A stretch of 64,000 bases of DNA, from NCBI RefSeq assembly GCF_004217415.1, contig NZ_SHLI01000001.1, forward strand, positions 1,302,001 to 1,366,000, in the 5' to 3' direction. The notes below the pieces were generated by a model. That model saw nothing but the letters and a program-made list of their open reading frames with translations. It was not told the DNA's origin and did no database searches. Positions within the stretch are counted from its first letter, which is position 1; each line of letters opens with the position of its first letter. A program made the position numbers and the translations under genes. Below are positions 29,840-39,946 of this stretch, in pieces. Origin of the DNA: Spiribacter vilamensis (lineage in GTDB: Bacteria > Pseudomonadota > Gammaproteobacteria > Nitrococcales > Nitrococcaceae).

Positions 29840-30625
29840 ATGGTCAGCGACGAGTCGGGCGAACAGGGCGGCAGCGATCGCGATGTCTGGGCGGCATGGC
29901 TGGGTGGATTCGCCTCGCCTGTCGATCCGCTCGGTGTTCGCGGGCTGTTGATCCGCAGCGCAGAGGCGCTCGAGGACGCCCGCACGCCGGCCGAGGCCAT
30001 CCAGGCCCTCAGTGATGCCATCGAGGGGGAACGCGCCCGGCGCGAGGCCCACGGCGAGCAACTGGAGACGCTGCTCGAGCAATGGTCGAAAACACTGCAG
30101 ATCATTGCCCCCGCTTTCCCCGATACCCGCACCACCGACTTCCCCAGCCTCGGCCCCTACCCCCGCCACCAGACCCGGCTGCGCGAGCTTGCCGAGCAGG
30201 TAGACGGCTACCAGGCGGCCCTTGCCCGACATCTCGAGGCGATAACGGATCTCGGCGAGCGGTGCATCGCCGATCTGCAGGCCGAGCTTGGCGATCAACC
30301 ACCGACACGAGTCGATCCGGCGTGGCTGGCCGAGCGCTGGTCCGCCATCGCCGAACCCCGCTACGAGACCTGGCTGGCGCAGCCCGAGACGCAGGATCGC
30401 ATCGCCGATCTCGTCAATGCCTGGAGCGCGGTGGCCCAGACTCTGCGCGGGTTCGCGGACGACTGTCTCGAGGGGCTGGGGCTGCCCTCCGGTCGGGGGA
30501 TGGACGACATCGCCGCGGAGCTGCAGCGCCAGCGCCGCCGCCAGCGCCGCGAGACCGCCGCCCTGCGCGCGGAGATCGCCACGCTGCGACGCGAGCTCCA
30601 CGGCAGCGGTGAATCGGCGATCTAG
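29840..30625 (+). CDS. phaE: class III PHA synthase subunit PhaE
   Basis: 261 residues, hydrophilic, with alternating helices and a C-terminal coiled coil (LQRQRRRQRRETAALRAEIATLRREL). The LAQPETQDRIADLVNAW and YPRHQTRLRELAEQVDGYQ segments, and its location five bases before phaC, identify PhaE, the helper subunit that activates PhaC in class III polyhydroxyalkanoate synthases. Confidence 0.85.
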   Translation: MVSDESGEQGGSDRDVWAAWLGGFASPVDPLGVRGLLIRSAEALEDARTPAEAIQALSDAIEGERARREAHGEQLETLLEQWSKTLQIIAPAFPDTRTTDFPSLGPYPRHQTRLRELAEQVDGYQAALARHLEAITDLGERCIADLQAELGDQPPTRVDPAWLAERWSAIAEPRYETWLAQPETQDRIADLVNAWSAVAQTLRGFADDCLEGLGLPSGRGMDDIAAELQRQRRRQRRETAALRAEIATLRRELHGSGESAI

Positions 30626-30630
30626 CGCCC

Positions 30631-31647
30631 GTGGCTCCTCCATCGACGTCGTCCCCGGATGATCTCCAGCGTGTCCTGGCACGCGCCGCCCGGATCAGTC
30701 GACGCAGCGAGGACATCACCCCGAGCGAGCCGGTCACCGAGACCGACAATGCGACGCTCCATCGCTACGGCGATCCCGGCGATCCGCCGCTACTCATTAT
30801 CTACTCGCTGGTTAACCGGCCGGCCATCCTTGATCTCAGCCCCGACCGCTCGGTGGTGGCACGACTGATCGAGGGCGGTTTCTGCGTCTACCTGCTGGCC
30901 TGGCATCCACCGGGCGCCGCCCGGCGTTATCTCGGGCTGGCGGATTACATCCTCGGTGACATCGCGGACGCCGTGGACTGGCTCGCCGACCGGCACGCGG
31001 CCTTGCCGCACCTGCTCGGCGTCTGCCAGGGCGGTGTCCTCGCCCTCTGCCATGCCGCACTGGCCCCGGAGCGGATTCGCAGCCTGACCACGCTTGCCGC
31101 CCCCATCGACACCGGCAGCACCGACGATCGCCTCGCGCAGCTGGCGCGGGGCGTTGATTTCGACGCGCTCGTGGCATCCACCGGCAATATCACCGGCCAG
31201 GGGCTGGCGACGGTGTTCGCGAGCCTCAAGCCGTTCGCCCTCGGCCCGCAACGCTATGGCGGCCTGGCGGCACTGGCCGACGCCGACGATGCGGCGCTGG
31301 AGGCGTTCATGCGCATGGAGCGCTGGATGTACGACGGCCCCGATCTTGCCGGGCGCGCATTTGCGGAGTTCGCGCGCGAGATCTATCAACACAATGCCCT
31401 TATGCACGACACACTGGCGCTGGACGGCCTCCCGGTGCGCCTCGCGGCGATCGAGACACCGGTGTTCAATGCCTGGGCGGAGCATGATCACCTGGTTCCA
31501 CCGGCGGCGGCACAGGCGCTGACCCGGCGCACGGGCGGCGCCTGCAGGGATTACGGCCTGCCCGGTGGGCACCTGGGGCTTTTCATCGGCGGGCGCGCCC
31601 ACAAACAGCTCTACCCCGCCCTCATCGACTGGCTGAGGAGCCACTGA
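30631..31647 (+). CDS. phaC: class III poly(R)-hydroxyalkanoate synthase subunit PhaC
   Basis: 338 residues starting at GTG. An alpha/beta hydrolase whose lipase-like box GVCQGG carries the catalytic Cys near residue 130. Asp in WAEHDHLVPP and His in GGHLGLFIGG complete the triad. The length of about 340 residues and the PhaE partner make it class III. It polymerises 3-hydroxybutyryl-CoA on storage granules. The ribokinase-like gene follows after 2 bp. Confidence 0.95.
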   Translation: MAPPSTSSPDDLQRVLARAARISRRSEDITPSEPVTETDNATLHRYGDPGDPPLLIIYSLVNRPAILDLSPDRSVVARLIEGGFCVYLLAWHPPGAARRYLGLADYILGDIADAVDWLADRHAALPHLLGVCQGGVLALCHAALAPERIRSLTTLAAPIDTGSTDDRLAQLARGVDFDALVASTGNITGQGLATVFASLKPFALGPQRYGGLAALADADDAALEAFMRMERWMYDGPDLAGRAFAEFAREIYQHNALMHDTLALDGLPVRLAAIETPVFNAWAEHDHLVPPAAAQALTRRTGGACRDYGLPGGHLGLFIGGRAHKQLYPALIDWLRSH

Positions 31648-31649
31648 TC

Positions 31650-32576
31650 ATGTCCAACGTCACGGTACTCGGCCTCTTCTGCGCCGATCTGATTACCCGC
31701 ACCGTCCGCATGCCCGCCTGGGGAGAGACGCTCCACGGCCGGGGCTTCAGCCTGATGGCCGGTGGCAAGGGCTCCAACCAGGCCGTGGCCGCCGCCTGCC
31801 AGGGCGCATCGGTCACCTTCATCTCGCGCCTCGGCGACGATGCCTTCGCACCGCTGGCGCGGGATCTCTATACACGCGTCGGTATCGATACCACCCATAT
31901 CGGTATCGAACCCGGGGTCAGCACGGGGACCGCCACGATCCTGGTCGACGACGCCCGGGGCGATAACGCCATCGTCATCGATCCCGGCGCATGCGCCCGC
32001 ATGACCGGGGATCACGTCAACGCCGCGGCTTCTCGCATTGCCGCCGCCGACATCTTCGTCTGCCAGCTCGAGCTCCCCCTTGCACTCTGCGAACACGGCA
32101 TCGCGCTGGCGCGTCGCAATGGCGTGCCCGTCGTCCTCAACCCCGCCCCGGCGTGTCCGTTACCCGCGACGTTTTTCGAGGCGATCGATTACCTGACCCC
32201 CAATGAATCCGAGGCCGCGGAACTGGTGGGCCATGCCGTGGAGACCGATGAGCAGGTGACACGGGCCGCCGAAACCCTGCGCCAGTGGGGCGTTGGCAAC
32301 GTGCTGATCACGCTCGGTGAGCGTGGCGTCTATATCGACAGCGACGGGTTCAGGGGGATGGTTCCGGCCATCAGCGCCGGGCCGGTGGTGGACACGATCG
32401 GCGCCGGTGACGCATTCAACGGCGCACTGGCGGCGGCCCTTGCCGACGGCGAGGATCTACCGGCCGCCGCGCGACGCGCCTGTATCGCCGCCGGGATCTC
32501 GGTCACCCGGGCCGGGGCGGCGCCGGCCCTGGCAACCCGTGACGAGGTGGACCGCTGGCTCGCCGATCCGGGCTGA
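31650..32576 (+). CDS. rbsK: PfkB-family sugar kinase, ribokinase-like
   Basis: 308 residues. N-terminal GGKGSNQAVAAA is the ribokinase substrate-binding motif, and the C-terminal DTIGAGDAFNGALAAAL is PfkB signature 2 with the catalytic Asp. NPAPACPLP and TPNESEAAEL are also typical of RbsK. It is co-transcribed with phaEC (2-bp gap), with a terminator after it. No ribose transporter or rbsD is in the window, so ribokinase specificity is probable but not proven. Confidence 0.85.
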   Translation: MSNVTVLGLFCADLITRTVRMPAWGETLHGRGFSLMAGGKGSNQAVAAACQGASVTFISRLGDDAFAPLARDLYTRVGIDTTHIGIEPGVSTGTATILVDDARGDNAIVIDPGACARMTGDHVNAAASRIAAADIFVCQLELPLALCEHGIALARRNGVPVVLNPAPACPLPATFFEAIDYLTPNESEAAELVGHAVETDEQVTRAAETLRQWGVGNVLITLGERGVYIDSDGFRGMVPAISAGPVVDTIGAGDAFNGALAAALADGEDLPAAARRACIAAGISVTRAGAAPALATRDEVDRWLADPG

Positions 32577-32766
32577 ATGGCCGTGAGTGCGTCGTGCGGC
32601 GCAACAACGAAAGTCCTTGCGTCCGGTGGGAGAGGTCATTACCGTCAAAACGGTAGAGAGATAAAGCGCCAAGAGGAGGAGGCGGCGCAGTCCACCGATG
32701 ATCAATCATCACAAAGCATGGACCGCCCACGAATAAAGCACCCCGTGACGAGGGTGCGATTGCATC

Positions 32767-32791
32767 GGGAGACTGCGTCTCCCCTTTTTTT
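32767..32791 (+). terminator. intrinsic terminator of the phaE-phaC-rbsK operon
   Basis: GGGAGAC (32767-32773), loop TGC, GTCTCCC (32777-32783), then seven T residues at 32785-32791. A second hairpin (GCACCC with GGGTGC) precedes it, and a perfect 8-bp-stem hairpin at 32799-32817 lies just beyond the phaB stop. Confidence 0.85.
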
Positions 32792-32826
32792 GGCGCAACG
32801 TGCTGCAGCGCAGCACGTGCATCAGA

Positions 32827-33573
32827 TCAGAAGCTGCAGAACAGCGCGCCGTTAACCGGCAGGTTGGCACCGTTGATGTAGCCCGCCTCGTCCGCGGTCA
32901 AAAAGGCAACGGCCCGGGCGATATCCTCGGGCTGACCCATGTCGCCGGCCGGGATCTGCGAGACGATCCCCTCACGCACCTTATCGGGCATGGCATCGGT
33001 CATGCTGGTCTTGACGTAGCCGGGCGACACCGTATTCGCCGTGACACCCTTGGGCGCGCCCTCTTTCGCCAGCGCCATGGTAAAGCCATGCATGCCGGCC
33101 TTGGCGGCCGAATAGTTGGTCTGGCCAAACTGACCCGTCTGACCATTCACCGAGGAGATGTTCACGACACGGCCAAAGCCCTGCTGACGCATGGCGCCAA
33201 CGAACTGGTGGGTGACGTTGAAGACGCCGCTGAGGTTGATGTCGATAACCTTCTGCCAGCTGTCCGCCGGCATCTTGTGAAGGAAGCCATCGCTGGTGAT
33301 ACCCGCCACGTTGACGAGGATATCCACCGTCCCGAAGCGCTCCTGCACCGTCTCGGCCATTTTGACGCAGGCATCGTTGTCGCTCACATCGCACTGGACC
33401 CAGTCGACCTCGATGCCCTCGCCACGCATCATTTCCACCCAGGTCTCGATGTTCTCGGCCTCGGGGTCCACACAGGTGGTGACGATACGGCGGCCATCCG
33501 CGGCCAGTTGCCGGCAGATGGCCGTCCCGATACCGCCAGCTCCACCCGTTACCAGTGCCAGTCGCTGCGTCAT
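32827..33573 (-). CDS. phaB: acetoacetyl-CoA reductase
   Basis: 248 residues from the ATG at 33573, preceded by AAGGAG. A short-chain dehydrogenase with cofactor loop VTGGAGGIGTAI, active-site Ser in NISSVNGQTGQFGQ and YSAAK (Tyr/Lys). NGQTGQFGQTNYSAAKAG is characteristic of PhaB. It reduces acetoacetyl-CoA to (R)-3-hydroxybutyryl-CoA with NADPH. It has its own strong promoter with a dyad operator, separate from phaR and phaA upstream on the same strand. Confidence 0.95.
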   Translation of the reverse strand: MTQRLALVTGGAGGIGTAICRQLAADGRRIVTTCVDPEAENIETWVEMMRGEGIEVDWVQCDVSDNDACVKMAETVQERFGTVDILVNVAGITSDGFLHKMPADSWQKVIDINLSGVFNVTHQFVGAMRQQGFGRVVNISSVNGQTGQFGQTNYSAAKAGMHGFTMALAKEGAPKGVTANTVSPGYVKTSMTDAMPDKVREGIVSQIPAGDMGQPEDIARAVAFLTADEAGYINGANLPVNGALFCSF

Positions 33574-33591
33574 GCTGAATCTCCTTATGAT

Positions 33592-33616
33592 TTGTGCGTT
33601 GCACAACAAATTGTGC
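33592..33616. promoter_or_regulatory. putative PhaR operator upstream of phaB
   Basis: Three half-sites in alternating orientation: TTGTGC at 33592-33597, GCACAA at 33601-33606 and TTGTGC at 33611-33616. The first pair forms a perfect dyad with a 3-base centre, containing TGC-N3-GCA, the kind of motif I recall for PhaR in other bacteria. It covers the predicted transcription start of phaB, where a bound repressor would block transcription. Confidence 0.6.
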
Positions 33617-33621
33617 TGCGG

Positions 33622-33651
33622 ATCATAGAGAGGGTTCAGCGACGCTGTCAA
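33622..33651 (-). promoter_or_regulatory. sigma-70 promoter of phaB
   Basis: On the minus strand, TTGACA (33651-33646) is a perfect -35 box. Eighteen bases later TATGAT (33627-33622) matches the -10 consensus at five of six positions. The phaB start codon is about 50 bases downstream. Confidence 0.75.
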
Positions 33652-33657
33652 TGCCGG

Positions 33658-34209
33658 CTAGCGCTTGCCACTCCCCTGCTTGCCATCCCCGGGCTTGTCA
33701 TCGCCCTTCGACGATGACTCGCTGCCCGTCTCGCCATCGGCCGATCCCTTGCCGCTCGAGGAATCGTTCTGGTCATAGCGGAACCTGTCCATGGCCTGCC
33801 GCCACATCGACAGATTCTGGTCGGTGATCTGCGAGAGCACCTGCACCGGGTTGCTGGCATCCATAAACGTCCGGGCCCGCTCGCGGAGCGCCTGTTGCTG
33901 GTCGGCCCACAGATCCATGCTCTTTTCCAGGTAGCTGGTGAGCAGGCTCTGCATGTTGCCGCCATAGGCACGGATGATCTGTGCGAGCAGATCGCTGGAG
34001 AAGATCGGCTCGCCGCCCTCCTCCTGATCGCTGATGATCTGGAGCAGGATCGTACGGGTCAGATCGGTGCCGGTCTTGGCATCGGTTACCTCGAAATCGA
34101 CGCCGTCGAGCACGAGGGCCTTCACATCCTCCAGCGTGACGTAGCTACTAATGGCCGTGTCGTACAGCCGGCGGTTCGGATACTTCTTGATCAGGCGCTT
34201 GTCAGCCAT
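33658..34209 (-). CDS. phaR: polyhydroxyalkanoate synthesis repressor PhaR
   Basis: 183 residues. The N-terminal KKYPNRRLYDTAISSYVTLEDVK is the PhaR/PhbF DNA- and PHB-binding domain. IISDQEEGGEPIFSSDLLAQIIR follows, then a helical middle and a Ser/Gly/Lys-rich disordered tail. It senses nascent PHB granules and represses granule-associated genes. It sits between phaA and phaB on the minus strand; a dyad operator lies just downstream of it, in front of phaB. Confidence 0.93.
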   Translation of the reverse strand: MADKRLIKKYPNRRLYDTAISSYVTLEDVKALVLDGVDFEVTDAKTGTDLTRTILLQIISDQEEGGEPIFSSDLLAQIIRAYGGNMQSLLTSYLEKSMDLWADQQQALRERARTFMDASNPVQVLSQITDQNLSMWRQAMDRFRYDQNDSSSGKGSADGETGSESSSKGDDKPGDGKQGSGKR

Positions 34210-34229
34210 GGCTGATTACCCTCCCTGGG

Positions 34230-35408
34230 TTAGCGTTCCACGGCCAGTGCCACGCCTTGACCGCCACCGATGCAGAGCGTTGCGAGACCGCGATTGACAT
34301 CCCGACGCCGCATCTCGTGGAGGAGCGTGACGAGGATTCGTGCGCCGGAGGCGCCGATCGGATGACCGATAGCGATTGCGCCGCCATTGACATTGATTTT
34401 CTCCGGATCCCAGCCGAGCGCCTTGTTCACCGCCAGCGCCTGCGCCGCAAAGGCCTCGTTGGACTCGATCAGCTCGAGATCGTCGATCGACCAGCCGGCC
34501 CGCTCGAGGCAACGCTGCGTGGCCGGAATGGGTCCACTGCCCATGAGGCTCGGCGCCACCCCGGCGTTGGCATAGGCCTTGATCCGAGCGATGGGCTCGA
34601 GACCCAGCGCCTTCGCCCGGCTCTCGGACATCATCAGCACCACCGCGGCGCCGTCATTGATCCCCGACGAGTTGGCGGCAGTGACCGTGCCTTCCTTGTC
34701 GAAGGCCGGACGCATCATCGCGAGCCCCTCGGCCGTCGTGCCATGGCGCGGGAATTCGTCGGTGTCGAACACCACCGGATCGCCCTTGCGCTGGGGGATC
34801 TCCACCGGAATGATCTCGTCGTCGAACCGGCCGGCCTTCTGCGCCGCCTCGGCGCGCTGCTGCGACCGGGCCGCGAAGGCATCCTGCTCCTCGCGGGTAA
34901 TGCCGTATTCCTTCGCCAGATTCTCGGCGGTCACGCCCATGTGATAGTTGTTGAAGACGTCGGTCAGGCCATCCTTGAGCATCGTATCCTCGAGCTTCCA
35001 GGGCCCCATCCGCTGCCCGCTGCGGGAATTGGGCAGGGCATGCGGCGCCTGGCTCATCGACTCCTGCCCGCCGGCCAGCACGACGCCCGCGTCTTCCATG
35101 GCGATGGACTGCGTGGCCATGTGGGTCGCCTTCAGGCCACTGCCGCAGACCTTGTTGATGGTCATCGCCGGCGTCGTCTCGGGCAGCCCCGCGTTGAGCG
35201 ACGACTGCCGCGCCGGATTCATGCCGCAGGCGGCGGTGAGCACCTGGCCGAGGATCACCTCATCCACGGCCGATGGATCGACATTCGCGCGGGACAGCAC
35301 GCCCCGTATGACCTGCGTACCGATCTCGGCCGCCGACAGAGGCGCCAGCGTCCCGCTGAATGATCCCACCGCGCTGCGCCCGGCCGCCACGATAACCACG
35401 TCTTCCAT
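34230..35408 (-). CDS. phaA: acetyl-CoA C-acetyltransferase (beta-ketothiolase)
   Basis: 392 residues. Nucleophile Cys in [10 protein letters not shown] near residue 88, His in [18 protein letters not shown] and the second Cys in TLCIGGGQG near the C-terminus. It joins two acetyl-CoA into acetoacetyl-CoA, feeding PhaB and PhaEC. First gene of the minus-strand phaA-phaR-phaB set, followed by phaR after 20 bp. Confidence 0.95.
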   Translation of the reverse strand: MEDVVIVAAGRSAVGSFSGTLAPLSAAEIGTQVIRGVLSRANVDPSAVDEVILGQVLTAACGMNPARQSSLNAGLPETTPAMTINKVCGSGLKATHMATQSIAMEDAGVVLAGGQESMSQAPHALPNSRSGQRMGPWKLEDTMLKDGLTDVFNNYHMGVTAENLAKEYGITREEQDAFAARSQQRAEAAQKAGRFDDEIIPVEIPQRKGDPVVFDTDEFPRHGTTAEGLAMMRPAFDKEGTVTAANSSGINDGAAVVLMMSESRAKALGLEPIARIKAYANAGVAPSLMGSGPIPATQRCLERAGWSIDDLELIESNEAFAAQALAVNKALGWDPEKINVNGGAIAIGHPIGASGARILVTLLHEMRRRDVNRGLATLCIGGGQGVALAVER

Positions 35409-35448
35409 TGATCTACCCTCCTGTCCGACCGAAGTCGCTGTTTGACTG

Positions 35449-36843
35449 TTATTTCACTCTATCACTGACACTTCGCCGGTGCCTCGCCGCCGCACGATCA
35501 CGGCCGATATCAACCAGGTGGCGAAAGGCCGCGGCCTTGGACTCGGTCTCGTCATACTCCGACCCGCAGTCCGAATCGTGCACCAGCCCACCGCCGGCCC
35601 GGTAGTCCAGGTTGCCGTCGCGGGCGGTCATGGTGCGAATAGCGATACTGGTATCCATGGCGCCGTCGTCGCCGATATAGCCAATGGACCCGCAGTAGAT
35701 CCCCCGCGGCTCGCCCTCGAGCTCGTCGATAATCTCCATGGCGCGGTATTTCGGCGCGCCGGTAATCGACCCGCCCGGCAGGCAGTCACGCAGCAGATCG
35801 GTCGCGGCCCGGTCGGACCTGAGCCGGCCGGTGATCGTACTCACCATGTGATGCACCGTGACAAACGATTCCAGCGCGAACAAGCGCGGCACCTGCACCG
35901 AGCCGATCTCGCAGGCCCGCCCCAGGTCATTGCGCAGCAGATCGACGATCATCAGGTTCTCGGCGCGGTCCTTGGGATGGGTCAGCAGATCATCACGCAG
36001 GGCGGCGTCCTCGACCGGGTCCGCCCCCCGGCGGCGCGTGCCCTTGATCGGCGCCGTCTCCACCCGATTGCCGCGCAGACTGAGGAAGCGCTCCGGCGAG
36101 CCACTCAGGATCGGCCCGCCCGGCAGGTCGAGATAGGCCGCGAACGGCCCCCCGGCGGCGTCCCGAAAGTCGGCATAGACGCCGAGGGGGTCACCCGCAA
36201 ACGGCGCCTGGAGCCGACGGGCCAGGTTGACCTGGTAGCAGTCGCCGGCCTGCAGGTAATCGCGGACCCGCCGAAAGGCGCGGCCATAGCCCTCGCGATC
36301 CGGCGTGGCGCGGACGTCGCCCACCGACCACCAGTCACCCACCGATGCGTCCGCGCCGCTATCCAGCGTATCGACCATTCCCGCGGGCGGGTCGCCGGCC
36401 AGCCAGGCGCGTTGCCGGTCGTGGTCGAGCACCAGCGCCCAGTCATAGAGCCCCACCGCCATGTCGGGCAGGCCCGCATCGGCCGTTTCCTGATGCTCGA
36501 GCCGGCGCCCCAGTTCGTAGCCGAAATAGCCGATGGCGCCGCCGCGGAACGGCATGGCGCCGGGCGCCGAGTCGCCCAGGCAGGTCTGGAGGATCGCCAA
36601 CGGGTCGCCGTCACCCAGGTCCTGCCCGGTCGCGGGGTCATCGGCCGCCGTGCGCTCGGCATTGCCCGGGAGCCAGCGCGTGCGCCCGAAGCGAGTGACC
36701 AGCTGTCCGCGCGGCGCCGCGCTCATGATGCTGTACCGGCCGCCGGCGGCGCCGTCCAGCCATACCGCCGCCGGCCACCGCGCACGCAGGGCCGCAAAGG
36801 TCGTCAACGGCGAGGCCGGGAAGGGGATCGGGATGTCGGTCAT
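35449..36843 (-). CDS. pabB: aminodeoxychorismate synthase component I
   Basis: 464 residues from the ATG at 36843. An anthranilate synthase I/PabB fold whose C-terminal half has [22 protein letters not shown]. The PIKGT Lys marks PabB as opposed to Trp[22 protein letters not shown] and [16 protein letters not shown] also match. It makes aminodeoxychorismate for folate together with a PabA not seen here. It stands alone, divergent from yebC. Confidence 0.92.
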   Translation of the reverse strand: MTDIPIPFPASPLTTFAALRARWPAAVWLDGAAGGRYSIMSAAPRGQLVTRFGRTRWLPGNAERTAADDPATGQDLGDGDPLAILQTCLGDSAPGAMPFRGGAIGYFGYELGRRLEHQETADAGLPDMAVGLYDWALVLDHDRQRAWLAGDPPAGMVDTLDSGADASVGDWWSVGDVRATPDREGYGRAFRRVRDYLQAGDCYQVNLARRLQAPFAGDPLGVYADFRDAAGGPFAAYLDLPGGPILSGSPERFLSLRGNRVETAPIKGTRRRGADPVEDAALRDDLLTHPKDRAENLMIVDLLRNDLGRACEIGSVQVPRLFALESFVTVHHMVSTITGRLRSDRAATDLLRDCLPGGSITGAPKYRAMEIIDELEGEPRGIYCGSIGYIGDDGAMDTSIAIRTMTARDGNLDYRAGGGLVHDSDCGSEYDETESKAAAFRHLVDIGRDRAAARHRRSVSDRVK

Positions 36844-36934
36844 GGGCCGTGAGCCACCCATCAGTGCGGAACAGGCCAACATGGTAATCTCTACGACGAA
36901 TAAAGACGATCAGTCGGCCGACACGAGGGGGACC

Positions 36935-37678
36935 ATGGCAGGGCATAGCAAGTGGGCCAACATCCAGCACCGCAAGAAGGCCCAGGACGCAAAACGCGGC
37001 AAGATCTTCACCAAGATGATCCGCGAGATCACGGTGGCGGCGCGTCAGGGCGGGGACGACCCGGCCGACAATCCGCGTCTGCGCCTCGCCGTCGACCGCG
37101 CGCTCTCGGTGAACATGCCGAAAGACAAGATCGACAAGGCCGCCGCCCGCGGGGCCGGCAACGATGAGGGCACCGCCTACGAAGAGGCCCGGTTCGAAGG
37201 CTACGGCCCCGGCGGCGTGGCGATCATGGCCGACTGCATGACCGACAACCGCAACCGGACCGTGGGCGAGATCCGCCACGCCTTCAACAAGCACAACGGC
37301 AACATGGGCACCGACGGCTGCGTCGCGTTCATGTTCCAGCAGCGCGGCGTCATGATCTTCCCGCCCGAGACCGACGAGGACGACCTGATGGAGGCGGCGC
37401 TGGAGGCCGGTGCCGATGACGTCATCAGCAACGAGGACGGGTCGTTCGAGGTACTCACCGCGCCGGGGGACTTCACGGCGGTCCGCGATGCGCTCGTCGC
37501 GGCTGGCTTCGAGCCCGCCGATGCCGAGGTGACCATGCGGCCCGAGAACACCACCGAGCTCAGCGATGACGACGCCCGCAAGGCGGTCAAGCTGATCGAC
37601 CGGCTCGAGGACCTGGACGACGTCCAGTACGTCTATACCAACGCCGAGCTGCAGGCCGCCGCCTACGAGGATGCCTAG
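36935..37678 (+). CDS. yebC: YebC/PmpR-TACO1 family protein
   Basis: 247 residues from the ATG at 36935. Starts with [24 protein letters not shown], the invariant family N-terminus, and contains [10 protein letters not shown] and [20 protein letters not shown]. Recent work links the family to relief of ribosome stalling; older work to transcription regulation. It is followed after 6 bp by ruvC, the conserved proteobacterial order. Confidence 0.95.
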   Translation: MAGHSKWANIQHRKKAQDAKRGKIFTKMIREITVAARQGGDDPADNPRLRLAVDRALSVNMPKDKIDKAAARGAGNDEGTAYEEARFEGYGPGGVAIMADCMTDNRNRTVGEIRHAFNKHNGNMGTDGCVAFMFQQRGVMIFPPETDEDDLMEAALEAGADDVISNEDGSFEVLTAPGDFTAVRDALVAAGFEPADAEVTMRPENTTELSDDDARKAVKLIDRLEDLDDVQYVYTNAELQAAAYEDA

Positions 37679-37684
37679 GCCGAC

Positions 37685-38212
37685 ATGGCGGCAGGCGCGG
37701 GGGAACGGCGGGTGCTCGGGATCGACCCCGGGTCGGTACGCACCGGGTTCGGCATCGTCGCGGTGGACGGCGCCCGCAGCCGCTATGTCGCGAGCGGCGT
37801 CATCCAGGCCGGCCGCGGCGCCTTCGCCGAACGGCTACACTCCATTTTCACCGGTCTTGCCACGGTCATCGCCGAACACGCCCCCACCGAAAGCGCCATC
37901 GAGGAGGTGTTCGTCAACCGTAATGTGCAGTCCGCCCTCAAACTCGGGCAGGCCCGCGGTGCCGCCATCTGCGCCTGTGCGAGCGCCGGCCTGGCGGTGG
38001 ACGAATACAGCGCCCGTGCCATCAAGCAGGCCCTGGTCGGGCGCGGTGGGGCCGACAAGGAGCAGGTGGGCTACATGGTGCGCACCGTTCTCGCGCTCCG
38101 CGGCGATCTGCGCGAGGACGCCGCCGACGCCCTCGCCGTGGCCCTGACCCATACGCAGCATGCCCGGTTCGCGACGCAGCTCGCCGGCCAGCACCCGCGG
38201 GGGACGACATGA
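37685..38212 (+). CDS. ruvC: crossover junction endodeoxyribonuclease RuvC
   Basis: 175 residues. RNase H-like fold with the first catalytic Asp in LGIDPGSVRTGFG, Glu in AIEEVF and the C-terminal acidic pair in DAADALAVALTH. It resolves Holliday junctions with RuvAB. The stop overlaps the ruvA start by 4 bp. Confidence 0.96.
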   Translation: MAAGAGERRVLGIDPGSVRTGFGIVAVDGARSRYVASGVIQAGRGAFAERLHSIFTGLATVIAEHAPTESAIEEVFVNRNVQSALKLGQARGAAICACASAGLAVDEYSARAIKQALVGRGGADKEQVGYMVRTVLALRGDLREDAADALAVALTHTQHARFATQLAGQHPRGTT

Positions 38213-38814
38213 TCGGCCGCATCACCGGGACACTGCTCGAGAAACAGCCGCCGTTGATCGTGGTTGATGTGGGCGGTGTCGGCTACGAGATCGAGGTACC
38301 GATGTCGACCCTCTACGCCCTGCCGACGCCCGGCGAGACCGTTGCCCTGCGTATCCACCAGGGGATTCGCGATGAGGTGGCGGTGCTCTACGGGTTTTTC
38401 ACCGAGGGCGAGCGCGAGCTCTTCCGGGCCCTGATCCGGGTCAACGGCGTCGGCCCGAAAATGGCCCTCGCCATCCTCTCGGGCATCAGCGCCGAGGAGT
38501 TCCGGCGCTCCGTGGAGCAGCGCGACACGGCCACCCTCACCCGCCTGCCGGGGATCGGCAAGAAGATCGCCGAGCGCCTGACCCTGGAGATGCAGGATCG
38601 CCTCGACGGCCTCGCAAGCACGCCGGGGGCGCTGCCCGGCGCCGCCGCCGGATCCGTCGGTGGCGCCGTCCCCGATGATCCCATGGCCGAGGCCAGCGCC
38701 GCGCTGATCGCGCTCGGCTATAAACCCGCCGAGGCACAGCGGCTGTTGCAGGGACTCGAGGGCGAGGACAGCGAACAACTGATCCGTGCCGCCCTGAAAA
38801 AGGCGGTACGCTAA
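38209..38814 (+). CDS. ruvA: Holliday junction branch migration protein RuvA
   Basis: 201 residues. N-terminal OB-fold ([28 protein letters not shown]), two helix-hairpin-helix motifs ([18 protein letters not shown] and [13 protein letters not shown]) and the C-terminal RuvB-binding domain ([18 protein letters not shown]). It holds the junction for RuvB. Confidence 0.96.
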   Translation: MIGRITGTLLEKQPPLIVVDVGGVGYEIEVPMSTLYALPTPGETVALRIHQGIRDEVAVLYGFFTEGERELFRALIRVNGVGPKMALAILSGISAEEFRRSVEQRDTATLTRLPGIGKKIAERLTLEMQDRLDGLASTPGALPGAAAGSVGGAVPDDPMAEASAALIALGYKPAEAQRLLQGLEGEDSEQLIRAALKKAVR

Positions 38815-38837
38815 CCCATGCAGCGACGCGGGACCCC

Positions 38838-39881
38838 ATGATCGACAACGACCGCATCACCACCAGTAACGCCGCCCCCGATGACGAGGCGGTGGACCGC
38901 GCCATCCGGCCGCGGCGGCTGAACGACTACATCGGCCAGCAGGGCGTCCGCGAGCAGCTGGAGATCTTCATCGGCGCCGCCCGGCAACGCGCCGAGGCAC
39001 TCGATCATGTCCTCGTGTTCGGCCCGCCGGGGCTTGGCAAGACCACGCTCGCACACATCATCGCCCAGGAGCTGGGCGTCAACCTGCGCCAGACTTCCGG
39101 CCCCGTGATCGACCGTCCCGGCGACCTCGCGGCGCTGCTCACCAACCTTGAACCCGGTGATGTTCTGTTCGTCGACGAGATCCATCGCCTCTCCGCCGTG
39201 GTCGAGGAGGTCCTCTACCCGGCGATGGAGGACCAGCAGATCGACATCATGGTCGGCGAGGGACCGGCCGCCCGATCCATCAAGCTTGATCTGCCGGCGT
39301 TCACCCTGGTGGGCGCCACCACCCGCGCGGGGCTATTGACCTCGCCACTGCGCGATCGCTTCGGGATCGTCCAGCGACTCGAGTACTACTCGGTGGACGA
39401 GCTCGTCACCATCGTCGATCGCTCCGCCGGCCTGCTCAACCTCACCATGGAGGCGGACGGCGCCACCGAGATCGCGCGCCGGTCGCGGGGCACGCCGCGC
39501 ATCGCCAACCGCCTGCTACGCCGCGTCCGCGACTATGCCGAGGTCCGCGCCGATGGCCGCATCAGCCAGGCGGTGGCGGCGGCGGCGATGGACATGCTCA
39601 AGGTCGATGATAGCGGCTTCGACATCCAGGACCGGCGCCTGCTCTCCGCGGTCATCGAGAAGTTCGACGGCGGCCCGGTCGGTGTCGAGAGCCTGGCCGC
39701 GGCGATCGGCGAGGAGCGCGGCACCATCGAGGATGTCATCGAGCCCTACCTGATCCAGCGGGGCTTTCTGCACCGAACGCCCCGCGGGCGCATGGCCACC
39801 CGCCATGCCTATGCCCACCTCGACATTCCGGCGCCGCCGCGCATCGAGGATCCCAACGGCGAGCTGTTCCGCGGCGCCTGA
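38838..39881 (+). CDS. ruvB: Holliday junction ATP-dependent helicase RuvB
   Basis: 347 residues. AAA+ motor with Walker [14 protein letters not shown], Walker [10 protein letters not shown], sensor [10 protein letters not shown] and a C-terminal winged helix ([21 protein letters not shown]). It is followed after 65 bp by tolQ; the thioesterase gene ybgC often found here is absent. Confidence 0.97.
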   Translation: MIDNDRITTSNAAPDDEAVDRAIRPRRLNDYIGQQGVREQLEIFIGAARQRAEALDHVLVFGPPGLGKTTLAHIIAQELGVNLRQTSGPVIDRPGDLAALLTNLEPGDVLFVDEIHRLSAVVEEVLYPAMEDQQIDIMVGEGPAARSIKLDLPAFTLVGATTRAGLLTSPLRDRFGIVQRLEYYSVDELVTIVDRSAGLLNLTMEADGATEIARRSRGTPRIANRLLRRVRDYAEVRADGRISQAVAAAAMDMLKVDDSGFDIQDRRLLSAVIEKFDGGPVGVESLAAAIGEERGTIEDVIEPYLIQRGFLHRTPRGRMATRHAYAHLDIPAPPRIEDPNGELFRGA

Positions 39882-39946
39882 TGGCGCCGGTTGCACGGCC
39901 ACGGACCGATCGTTAGTGTTTCGAGGCAATAAAACCGGGGAGCCCC

